Positions 54,301-64,000 of a DNA stretch of 64,000 bases are shown in pieces; position 1 is the stretch's first letter; each line of letters opens with the position of its first letter. The position numbers and the translations under genes were made by a program. The stretch covers positions 1 through 64,000 of the forward strand of contig VFIW01000116.1 of the NCBI GenBank assembly GCA_006386115.1, written 5' to 3'. The notes below the pieces were generated by a model. The model worked only from the letters and a program-made list of their open reading frames with translations. It had not been told where the DNA came from and did no database searches. This stretch comes from Globisporangium splendens (taxonomy: Eukaryota > Oomycota > Peronosporomycetes > Pythiales > Pythiaceae).

Positions 54301-54796
54301 TCGTTGGCTCTTCTTTGCTCCCCTTCGGCATGCTGCTTTCACCGTTTGTCGACCCAAAGTCAAAGGGAGCAACCTGCGAGTCATCTGGCTCGGAAAATCC
54401 TGATTCTGCATCCGTGTTGTCCATCCATGCACTATCTTTCATCGAACGAGTCGGATCAATCCCAGTCGGTTCCTCACAGACAACATGCACCACATCCTCA
54501 CTCTCACTATTACACTGGCTGGTTTTCCTTGCATCCCCTTTCACGGGTGACGACGACGTAGATGGCGTAGACAATGGCGAGGCTGAATCTGACGACGATG
54601 AGGCTTTCATTACTTTTGGTGGAGAGAGAGACGCACTGTCGGTCTGAAACGTGCTGCGATCGAGATCCTTGGAAGGGGATGCTGACGGCATCAAACTGTC
54701 GCCTTCACTCGCAGTCGGCGCCGTCAGCAGGCTATCGTCGGGTTGCTGCTGCTGAACTTCCATTACAGTTGCGTGACTTTCTGTCGGTCTGGTCAA
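51316..54796 (-). CDS. Large protein with eight CTFKP-type repeats, unknown function
   Basis: Four exons give 1,081 residues: 54796-52127, 52057-51977, 51889-51476 and 51396-51316. The first 600 residues are Ser/Thr/Pro/Glu-rich and disordered. The C-terminal 450 carry eight copies of the motif (E/Q)C(T/S)F(K/R)P(K/Q)(I/V) near 639, 687, 737, 780, 840, 889, 946 and 995, about every 50 residues. A charged helix with RLY or RL usually sits before each. Similar CTF-x-P repeats occur in proteins of flagellates and other protists, but I know of no function. The first intron splits one motif (FSFK|PKI). The last exon ends IPPESTPDKN. A second Met 11 codons in (54763) could be the start. Confidence 0.8.
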
Positions 54797-55210
54797 GCGT
54801 CAGTCCGCCGCCTCGCGCGTAGTCTCTGGAGAGTGAGCGAGTGCGGATGGAGCGCAACACGGCAGTTCGGGCGGTTGCAGTCTTCGCGTCTTCTTTTTTT
54901 GTCAGCACCCACCACCGCCACCTACGCGACGGACGGCGAATGCGAAAATGGGGAAAAGGGAAACCCCCACGCAGTTTGCTTCAACCCCTAGGAACAGAGT
55001 GATGATCGCTGGTGTTTCCCTTTTGTTGTTGGTGTCCGACCATCAGTCTGGATCAGCGAGGTTTTTTGTGACTGTGTCCTAGCTTATCGAAATTTATAAC
55101 TAGGACACTTTACAAAACCCGGTACAATCGAGATGAACTGCTGCATATACCGGTTTGTCAACGGTTTAGTCTGCTGTCATCGAGCAACAGCGCAGCCAAT
55201 TGTGGGCAAA
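54797..55210. other. Divergent promoter region with inverted repeat
   Basis: These 414 bp lie between divergent genes. It holds a perfect 9-bp inverted repeat, GTGTCCTAG (55074-55082) and CTAGGACAC (55100-55108), with a 17-nt AT-rich spacer. The plus frame opens at 55133, 78 bases before the chosen FANCI start. TTTTTTT tracts are present. Confidence 0.5.
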
Positions 55211-58200
55211 ATGGCAGCGCAAGAGGAAGCCGAGATGGAGGACGCGGCCGCCGTCGTGGACGAGTATCGGGAGATCGTGGTCGAAGGCTCCTTCCAGGAT
55301 GCGCTGGAGACGTGTCGCCGCCTCATGCGCACGGAGAGCAACGCGCAGCGCGTCGAGACGGCGCACCTTGTGCTGGACCGACTGCGCAGCACCAAGGACG
55401 ACTCGGACGACAACGTGAACGCGCTGCTGCGGCTGCTGTCCAACTACGTGGCTCCTACGCGAGAGCTCACGGAAGACGCGCTCTCGCTGCTCTTCTTCTG
55501 CGACCGCCGCGTGCTGCTGATTCACCACCTTTCAAAGGTAAATGCGCAAGAATTGCTTTTAACCATATTCCAGTGCTGGTCTTAACCGTTTAGCTGCTGT
55601 CTGTCTGTGCTGCATTTAGCTTACGTATCAATCGAAGGAGTGCGTGAAGCTGGTCGTGGAAGCCTATCTGGAGTTGCTGTCAAGCGACCGATCGCTGCTG
55701 GTGCCGATTCTCGGCTCCTTGGCTGACCTGCCGCTCGACACGACGGAGAAGAGCGCTGTGCTGGACGCCGCGGAGGTGAGTGAGTGTGCGCAAAATGGCT
55801 GTAAAAGGTTGTATTTATTAATCAACAAGCGTTTGTGTGCAGAGCTTACTCGACGCAGCAGCGGAGGAGGACGTCCCGGCAGTTGTGCAGAGCTTGCTCT
55901 CCATGGTGACCGTGTCCACTGCGCCACGGATTGCAGTCAAGCTTCGTGCGGAGTGCAACCGTGTTAGCTCGGGGACGTTGTGCCTCATTTTGGAGGTGAT
56001 CGGGCGGTTTGCAGTAGCGGGGTCAGTTGTACTGAATGCCTTCCTGAATACCATTCGGTACACCGAAGCGCTGACGCAGTTTGATATCATTTTGCTCACG
56101 TATTTGATGGGGAGATCTACCGAGAATGAGGTAAGTCGTCGTCGCTACGGCATGCAAGTGCCTGACCAAAAGAGCTCTGACCATGAATACTATGCTATTC
56201 CTGTAGATTGCAATCAAGACGTCGACGTTTATCGCGCATCGTGGACGCTTCCGTCACTCTGTGATGCGTAAGACACTGGAATGCTTGGTCCAACAAGAAT
56301 GGCATTCCGTTCTTCCGTCGACTATTCGTCTATGCAGCTTTCTCTTGGCTGCATGCTTCCAGGATTTGACAGGCAAGAAGTTAGCACTCGAACTGATTCA
56401 AATTGGGGTGGATTGCTTGGGATTCTTAGTCGAGTCGAGGAGCTCTGTGCATGAAGAGGTACGACGTCAACTGCTGCTGGCATGTTGGCACTCACCTTTC
56501 CTAACGACTCCCTGGCTGTGTCTCGTAGGCTCTCACGCTTCTTTTCACATTATCAAGTCAGCCCAAGAAGCTGCTCATGCTGGCGACGTCAAGTGTTGCG
56601 CAACAGAAACGAGGATTTCTCTGTTGGAAGGTTGCAGAAGCCGTCGCAGCACGTCTTTCCACGCTTGCAACCCACAGAAGCAAGGTGCTGGTCCCGTATG
56701 CTCATCTGTTCCTGGACCATTTGCATTCTATTGCCTCGTCGACGAATGATTCCAACGATGGCGACTCAGACTTCGGAGGTTACCCATCCAACGTCATCGA
56801 TCTCCTCTGCTCGACCATGGTGACGCTGACACAACAGGAGCGTGGAGTGTTCCCCTTGCTGATGATCACGATCCAGAAGCAGCTAGTTTCCCGCATCGGC
56901 ATTTCGGGAATCGGTCAAGGCCACCAAGCGTTGAACATTCGAGCTCAGAGTTCGTCTAGCCATCGTGCGTCTGCTGGACAGGTGAAGCAGCTGATGGCCC
57001 TCTTTCTTGCTGGTCACTTGTTGAAAAGCAAAATCGCCCTAGAAGAACGAGACCGCAAGTCTTTAGTGAATTGGATTCTGCGGTTGCTATCGACGGCAGC
57101 GAGCGATGAGATCCTCCTCCATGCACTGCGGCTGGTGCGTGAGGGGATGACCGGATCGATTGCGCCATTCATGAAGGGGCTTGCATCTGAAGAGGAGCAT
57201 TCTCTTTGCTCATCCTTGGTGACACAAATTTTTCGCAAGAGAGGGCTGATATGGAGCGACCGCGACGAAGTTTTGACTCGACAAACAGGGACCAGAGACT
57301 CTGTCATTGCGTACGAGTTGCCTAGTTCTTCTTCAAAGGACGCGGCAACGCCATCATCTTTGGTGGTGGATTTGAGCGAGTTTACACGGAAAATGCAATT
57401 TGGAGTCAATCCTCTCGAGACAAAAGGCAGTATCGACGAGGATCAAGCGATTGAGCGCGAGTATTTGCTGAAATTGAGTCTTTTGCGCGAGATTTTCACC
57501 AGCTTTATCGCGTTCTCGCCGTCGAAACTCCAGGAAAGAATCTTGGGTGGCGGATTCGTGTTTCCATCGCAGTATCGACACATCATTGCAAGTGATGTCG
57601 ATGCGACAAGCTTGGATGCTCGTGAACTCTGCGAGTTGATTTGGTGTCTCGCGTGTGCGCTTGACATCAAAGTCGCAGGTGTCAACAGAATCGCCAAGCA
57701 ATGCTGTGATTCAAACCAAGACAAGCTGAAATTGGCTCGGGATCACAAACGCTTGTCGTCATGTTTGAAGATTTGCTTGGAGCTGCATGGCGAACTGCAG
57801 AAACTCATCGTCGTGCAAAAGGGTCTTCTAGAAGTCTGGCAAGATAAAGCGCAGAAATGTGAGAGTGCCGACGGGAACGCGCACAACGTGCAAGGCAGCG
57901 ACATTCAGTGGCTTCGCGTCCAAGCTGTCATTGTCGAGCGGTTCATGGGTGATCAAGTTGAGCACGACGGTGGCGAGCTCGCATGCGCAACCCTGTACGG
58001 AATCGATCTCGAAGCTGTGTGCGCATACTTCGAGATACTCTGGAAATCGTCATCAGAAAAGTCGCTTTCGCTGGCACATGAGCTTGAGCTGCTTCGATTG
58101 ATGAGTTATCACTTGAATTCCGAGGAGGCTGTCGACGTCTCGATACTGGCTGATAATCCATCAGTGGACCAAAAAGAGAGTTGTCGTGAGGTCGCACAGC

Positions 58201-60410
58201 ACAGCAAGTACATGCTTCTTGATACCGCTGGAGGGAGACGAACAATCAAGTACATGATTGCTCGGGCCAGAGAACTTGGCATTCTGGTCAATTCGAGTAC
58301 GGAGTATGGGGAATCGGACGAAGACGACCAGATTGATTCAAGTGGTGAAGACCTGAGCGAGTCCGCGATGAGAGAGCTGGCGACGTGGAATTTGCAATGC
58401 ATCTACAAGATCTTCATTCAACTATTTGAGTTCTGCAATGACTCAAAGGCGATGAATGAAGGCGCCGTCTGGAGCGAGAAAATGATGCAGTTATTCGCTG
58501 CAAGCTGTAGCTGTGAGACGGATTTGTCGGATACGAATACAGTGGCACACCAGGACCAAATCTACCGTTTCTTACTGGACGAGTGTCTGAAAATGAAGGT
58601 ACGAACCACATCTATGTTAGTAGTTCACTGATTTTGACGCTTTTTGCATTCGCATCATGTCTGCTTGCTAATGCACGTGTCACAGGATCCGCGCTTAGCA
58701 TGCGCGCTGGTTGATATTCTCATCACTTTGACCGCGAAGACTCGAAAGCAGCGTGCGATGAGTCATTTGTGTGTGCTTCTCTTGCGACAACCTTTCCCGA
58801 ATTCCGGTTCTGCTGCTGTTGCCCTCGTCATGCGAGGTCTCAACTCATTTAAAGTTCCAGGCGAGGCGCTGCCGGTGTCATTGCTACCTCCAGCAGTCGT
58901 CTCACTGCGAGGTGGGAGTCAATGCTCACTCACAACGTATCGGTGCAGCTCACTGAAGTGGCGGCACCTGGTCTATTTGGCAGTCGGGTCGTGGGCGTTC
59001 TGTAGCAGTGCAACTGCAGCGTCCATGCTACTGGCGTCCTATCTTGACACGATGAAAGATCTTGTGGAATCTGTTGCGCCTCGGGAAAATGAGAAGCAAA
59101 GCAAGGCAGGTGAGTTCGAAGGCAACGAATCAGATGATGGGACGCGGCAGCTTCCAGCAGTGGTACACGGTGAGCATTGGCTGTTAACCAGCTTGACGAT
59201 CGAGACGTTTCCGTTTTTCTTGGATTCAGTGCTGCTATGCGGAGTCGCTGCGCTGTTCCGAGCGTCTCCCAACAGAAAAGTCGAAAATTCTTCTCGAGGA
59301 GCCAATCCGTTTGATGACATCTGCAACTCTCTCGTCGTGATTCACAACGCCATGAATCTGTATGTGGATGCAGAAAATAGTGGGTTCAACCTCCCAGCAA
59401 AAACGTAAGTGGTTCTTCTTGGTTCCTCTGTTTCTTTGCCGATGGTTTGTAGTTTTCCAACCTGACACTATCTGCTTCTTCGTTTAGCAATCTTTTGGTT
59501 TTGCACAGCGCATCATATATTCTGAAAAGCATCAAGAATCGTGTGCAGAAATGCATATCGTGGCGAGCAGAACAGAGTGCAGACGATGATCGCGGGGCGC
59601 TTCGACACCTAGAGGTACTCTTCCACAGAGTTCGTCTCGTTCTGAGTGCGATGGAGCGCGTCCTTGAAAGCTTTCAGGAGCGCGTTGTTGTGAAGATGCA
59701 CCAGAAAGCACACTTGATACCATCAGCTGCGGATGTCACGTCGACGAAAAAGCAACTTGGTGCTGGACGCTGGAAAAACGAGCTTCTCGCGAAAACGTAC
59801 GGGAAGAAATACCGAAAACGACGATGGATTTCAAAAAATGAGTCTAGGTTGCTGCCTTACTTTGCGCACGCTATCGAAGAACTCAAAGACTTTGTCGATC
59901 ATGAAAGGTACTGCTGTGGTTATTCAAAGAGGATCTTTGTGTGGAAAACACCTCGTGCTGATTGTGACGATGCTTCTGTGTTGGTTTTCATCTAGTGATG
60001 TGAACAATATTGACGCAGTGGAAGATGCAGACTCCAGTACGTGGACACGCCTGAAGTCGTCCACCAGCGGTGGTTCTGATAGCGATCGGTTTGTGAAAGC
60101 TCGCAGTTTCATAGACCTGGAGCTCAGAAGCAGCTCTCTCAGCGACTGGGACCCTGATGCAGACGTGAATTGGGACAACGAAGACGAAAACAGCGACGAA
60201 ATTGGCATTGACGAAGAAGGTGAAATGGATGACGAGGACGACATGAGCTCAGACAGAGATGAGGTCGTCAAAGTAATTACAGTGCTTACGCCTCGCAAAG
60301 CAAGACCCAAAGACAAAAAGAGACCCGAGACGCATCTAGCAAACGAAGGACTCAGGGTTGTGTCGCTTCCAACTAGCCACAAGAAGCAGAAGAGAACCAA
60401 AAGAGCATGA
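55211..60410 (+). CDS. FANCI-like: FANCI-like Fanconi anaemia repair protein
   Basis: Eight exons give 1,537 residues: 55211-55537, 55620-55775, 55843-56130, 56207-56458, 56562-58598, 58686-59404, 59488-59907 and 59996-60410. FANCI pairs with FANCD2 as a clamp at DNA crosslinks. The protein is a long helical solenoid. The order of blocks follows FANCI: LGSLADLPLDTTEKSAVLDA (compare the MFKDVPLTAEE block), SGTLCLILEVIGRFAVAG, LTQFDIILLTYLMGRS, MRKTLECLVQQEWHS and later ATWNLQCIYKIFIQLFEF. Near the end, RLLPYFAHAIEELKDFV matches the FANCI segment LIFAIEQYEKF. The last exon is acidic with a basic KKQKRTKRA end, a likely nuclear signal. An in-frame Met at 55133 is possible. Identity is by eye; FANCD2 is the main alternative. 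Confidence 0.78.
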
Positions 60411-60432
60411 AAAGCCACGTTTTATTTTGAAA

Positions 60433-63239
60433 TCATCCGAGTTTCGCTAGTTTTTGCTTCTGGCGCGAGCGGAACACGTCGTGGGCTGGCCGTTTACTTG
60501 TTACTCCTGGACCGCTACCGTCTGGACCGTCGCCTCCATCATCGCCACGTCCATGTTTCTCCGCTTCAGCGACCTGCTGCTGTTGCTGAAGCGCCATTTG
60601 GTGCTGAATCTGTTGCTGTTGACGTAGCTTTTCCGAGTGTTCAATCTGCGACCGAGGAGGGAAATCGACGAGCAGCATCGCTCGGTAAATGTGCTCCACA
60701 TCTGCAATAGGACCGTTCCATGGCAAATTGAGCGGCAGCATGGACGCGAATTCCTTCAGAAAGTCAGGAAGTGGCGGGCCAGGGACTTGTCTACAAGTGT
60801 GGAGACACGAAACAAAGTGATAAGCCTAGGTTATGACGATCTATATAGACAAAACATGAGATATTTAGCAAAAAGGTTGCGTACCTGTCCACATCCAATC
60901 CGCCGTTGCCTTCCAGACCAGGGAAGATAGTCGTCCCTGTGAACGGCAAAGACACCCCAGGTCCCGCGGCTTGGCCTCCGTTCTCTTCGCCATTTTCTTC
61001 CGCTGCAGCTCCCGAGCCAGCGCGCTTGGATGCGCCGTACAACTCGAGAAAAGTCTGGTCGCTCTTCGCCGGTGGCTTCAAATCTAAGAACGAGTATCGG
61101 TGGGAAATACTGAGCAATCCCTTCATTTCGACGAACGGCGCGTCTGGGAATGCCTGTGCTCGCCGTGCTTCCACTTTGGCGACTGTCGCGAGGTCTCCTC
61201 CGTTCGAGACCATCGTGTGCTCAAACTCAACATAGCGGTCCCAGATCGGACGCGATACTTCGACAGGCATCACCGCGAGCACTTTCTCAAACAGCGAGCG
61301 CATGTCTACAAGGTTGTTATGCAAGATCGTTAGTACAATGGCAGGAACTCGAGGGTTTCCACACAGTCTCAAGATTCACTTGGTACGCACTGTTGTCGTC
61401 ATTGAGATGGCCCAAAAAGTCTAAGTAACACAGCACATACGCTGGTTCTTGGATACACTTTTTCAGCCCCAGTTCGAAGATCTTCAGCGCGATCTCCTTG
61501 CCAGCATCTGAACTGTCGCTATAAAACTCTAACAAAGCTGCATTACAAGTGAAAAAGAAAACCCTTCGCCATTAGCATCCAAAGCCACCAACTCATCACA
61601 AACCAATAGACGAGACTCAAGTGGATCCACCATACCTGACGCCGCGAATACGTGATACGTACATGCGCCTTCGCGCTCGTCCTTTCGTGCTCGCTTGAAG
61701 ACGTTCCGCGCTTCCGTGAGACCCTTGGCGCCAAACGCGCGTCGCGCGAATCGCTGGTACGAAACATACGCCAGTGCCGACACGTGCTCCTTGATCACTT
61801 TCTCATAAATTGCTTTCGCTGCAGGGATATCGCCATGGAGTTCGTGGTGGTCCGCGAACGCGAAGTAGAGGTACGTGGAGTCTGGGATCGCGTCCAACGC
61901 GCGCTCGAAGATGCTCGTGGCCGCGTCACGGTCGCTTGCCTCGTTTTCGTACACTGCGTACTGGTACCACGCTTCTGGGTAATGGCGCTTGACGCTCACG
62001 AACAGCTCCAAGGTGTAGCGCATGCGTGACTTCATGCGCAGCGGATCCAGTCGCTCGGGGTTGCCCATCTCGAACGCGAGGATCTTCTGCCAGTCCGTCA
62101 TCTGCGCGGCATCGGTTCGCGAGCCCGTGGAAGGGACAGCGAGCGCATTGATGTTGACGTGGTCAAAGAGCTTCTTGCGGTCGCGGAGAACGGCACGCGC
62201 CGCGTCAAACTTCGGACGGAAAACCTTGAAAAAGTTCTGCGCAAGCGCTTCATTGTTGGGAATCGAGCGCTCGAACTTCTCGTACTCTCGCCATATCGCC
62301 TCCATGTTGTGCAGCGGGATCGCCACGGCGCGATGGAAGAGCTTGCGCACGTTCAGGAACGCCTGTGGGTCCGTATCGTCCTGCACGAACGCCAAGTAGC
62401 TCTGCCAGATCGGTGCCGCGTGGATCGACCCACCGACGCGCTCCAATGCGAGCTCGAATGCGTCACACATGAGCTGCCGCGCCGTGCGGATCGCCTCCGG
62501 GTCTCGCGAGTCCACGGCGACGTCGACCTTGACGACCTTGGTGAAGTTGAGGTAGAACCTCCAGAGATCCACGTTCGGGCACCGGATCTGCATGAGCGAC
62601 TTCTTGATGATCTCCTGCACGCGCTCGTAGTTCTTCTCGCGCAGCTCATGCTCCGCATAGAGCTTCCACCAGCGTCCCTGTCACGACGTATGAAGCGTCA
62701 GTAATGTCAGCATAACAAAGCACATTGAGCTCTCACAAAGCATACAGAGGTTGGATAGAGTTCGAGGAACTTCTCGTAGTGCGCGCGCGCCTCGACCACC
62801 GGCAGCAGCTGCACTTCGTTCATGAGCGCGATCCACGCGTCGGCGTTCCACTGGTCCTTCTCCACGGCCACGAGGCAGCGTTTGAACTTGGGCGTGTGCT
62901 TCGACTCGTGCGGATCCTGTGGCGCCGCGGCAGTAGCAGATCCGTCCGCCGGTGGCAGCTGACTCCACTCGGCGTCCTCTTCCTCTTCGTCTTCCGCGTT
63001 CATCCACGCTTTCTGCGCATTTCACAAGCCAATCGAGTGAGTCCAGTGGGGCGGATTGCCTCGAGTTTAAAGGCCAATTGAGCACGTACCGAGAGCTCGT
63101 CGCCAGTGCCAGTGGCTGGAGCACCAGCAGCAACAGCAACAGTGCTTGGGGCCGTGGTGATGGGCTCGTCCTCCTCGGAGCTGTCGTCGGATCCGGCGGC
63201 GCGCGGCGGCTTCTCTGCGGGCAGCGGCTCCATGTTCAT
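60433..63239 (-). CDS. CSTF3: Cleavage stimulation factor 77-kDa subunit (CstF77/Rna14)
   Basis: Six exons give 794 residues: 63239-63090, 63012-62746, 62677-61636, 61537-61391, 61305-60885 and 60790-60433. CstF77 scaffolds the complex that recognises GU-rich elements downstream of poly(A) sites. An acidic N-terminus precedes about a dozen HAT helical repeats (e.g. DAWIALMNEVQ, ARAHYEKFLELYPTS, GRWWKLYAEHELREKNYERV, AIWREYEKFE, EAWYQYAVYE). The C-terminus has the conserved proline-rich segment (PPLPDFLKEFASMLP) that CstF64/CstF50 contact, then a Gln-rich end. Length is close to human (717). Stop codons of this gene and FANCI are only 22 bp apart, so their 3' UTRs must overlap. Confidence 0.93.
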
Positions 63240-63580
63240 TCGCGCTCAATATGGGGCTGTCGGTGGCAGACAAGCTGGATGCGACCCGAGTACCATAAAG
63301 ATTGCTTTAATTACTACTCTTTCAAATTATTGACGATGCCAACGATTGGATTAATTTTAGCATTCTCGTAATGCTGTACTTTACACCAATAAGAACAGAT
63401 AAATGAAGATAGATGGAGTATAATTGGCTAAAATGTTGGATGACCGATCTTGAAAAGCCACATGCAGCGCATTTCCCACCAAGAATGAGAATGGCGCGCG
63501 TGCGGGTGGGGACTCCGTGCGCGTACGCTTGCGACGACGACGCAAGGGACCGCGCAGGGTCACAACGGTCATAGGATCGA
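63240..63580. other. CSTF3 promoter / 3' region of the next gene
   Basis: These 341 bp contain an AT-rich stretch (63295-63440) and a CpG-rich stretch (63490-63560). No gene is seen. Confidence 0.45.
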
Positions 63581-64000
63581 TCAGAACCTACGTCGTCTTC
63601 TCCGCGTGCTGCCGTTGAGATCGTGGGCGTCTTCGCAGATCATCTCGTGGCGCACGATCGTTCGATGAACCAGTTGCAGTTCCGTTCCATCGCCGAGTTG
63701 AATGCATCGCCTGCGATGCGTGGTGCAGCAGCGAGCGGACCAACACACACGATAAGTGTACCTGATAACGTGTGTATACCCCGCCACTATGGACAAAATT
63801 CCCGCTTCGCTGTGATGCGGCGGAGAAACCACGACGACAGAGTTGTTATGCACGGCGACACGGATCCGAAGCACCGCCTGAGCGTGTGGCTCGTGGATCT
63901 CGAGGGTAAATTGACTGCAAACGCCGCCTGCGATTCTCTCAACTGCTTTGGCCAAGGCGTTGATGTCGTGGATGGATATGTGGATACCGATGGGAACACC
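63581..64000 (-). CDS. Unidentified gene, 3' part, runs off the right edge
   Basis: The minus-strand frame is open from position 64000 to a TGA at 63581, 139 residues without a required Met. It includes LAKAVERIAGG, LEIHEPHAQAVLRIRVAVHN and ends ICEDAHDLNGSTRRRRRRF. A short intron may begin at GTATAC near 63779. I recognise no family. The opposite strand is also open from about 63770 to 64000 (e.g. LSVWLVDLEGKLTANAACDS), so the strand is uncertain. Confidence 0.4.
   Translation of the reverse strand, partial: GVPIGIHISIHDINALAKAVERIAGGVCSQFTLEIHEPHAQAVLRIRVAVHNNSVVVVSPPHHSEAGILSIVAGYTHVIRYTYRVCWSARCCTTHRRRCIQLGDGTELQLVHRTIVRHEMICEDAHDLNGSTRRRRRRF

Noticed and set aside
63770..64000. Plus-strand open stretch at the right edge
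   Set aside because: Protein-like, but the minus-strand frame is open longer and ends in a credible basic C-terminus; too short to decide, so only the minus frame is listed.

Overview
The window is nuclear DNA of a flagellated stramenopile, most probably an oomycete. Three things point there. Genes are dense, on both strands, with short introns (mostly about 60-90 nt, GT-AG). A dynein-arm assembly factor (DNAAF1) implies motile flagella. Several genes carry, a few tens of bases before the start codon, a sequence resembling the oomycete initiator-type core promoter (GCTCATTYYNCAWTTT). A Ty3/gypsy gag gene with part of its element lies at the left edge. The genus cannot be fixed from the sequence alone.

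Layout. 1-1865: 5' part of a minus-strand gypsy-like LTR retrotransposon (gag, primer binding site, LTR). 1.9-2.85 kb: AT-richer spacer with a doubtful small secreted ORF. 2.9-13.5 kb: PDZ protein, Ku70 (8 exons), DYRK/Yak1-type kinase (minus), SCYL1-type pseudokinase. 13.7-17.7 kb (minus): CDP-alcohol phosphotransferase and a NOG1-like GTPase with 9 exons and one GC-AG intron. 17.8-26.5 kb (minus): an intronless 8.7-kb VPS13-like gene with two EF-hand pairs. 27.5-32.1 kb (minus): DNAAF1 and PEX5. 32.1-35.2 kb: gene-poor, with a possible small split gene and a 57-bp tandem repeat. 35.2-38 kb: PP2C phosphatase and a two-PDZ protein. 38.3-40.1 kb: transposon graveyard (decayed pogo-like transposase, LINE 3' end). 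40.3-48.9 kb: proteasome alpha5, a His-rich membrane-anchored small protein, uridine kinase, NPL4, ATAD3 and an LEA-like membrane protein. 49.1-54.8 kb: a conserved-looking unknown, an orphan exon and a protein with eight CTFKP-type repeats. 55.2-63.2 kb: FANCI-like repair protein and CstF77. The right edge cuts an unidentified gene.

Most genes are housekeeping: DNA repair (Ku70, FANCI), protein turnover (PSMA5, NPL4), organelles and lipids (PEX5, ATAD3, VPS13, CDP-alcohol phosphotransferase), signalling (kinase, PP2C, PDZ) and RNA 3' processing. Adjacency reflects compact packing more than operon-like function. No CRISPR, tRNA, rRNA or clear effector (RXLR/CRN) gene was seen. Exon boundaries were derived by hand from reading frame, splice sites and family conservation; they keep the frame open throughout, except where uncertainty is stated.
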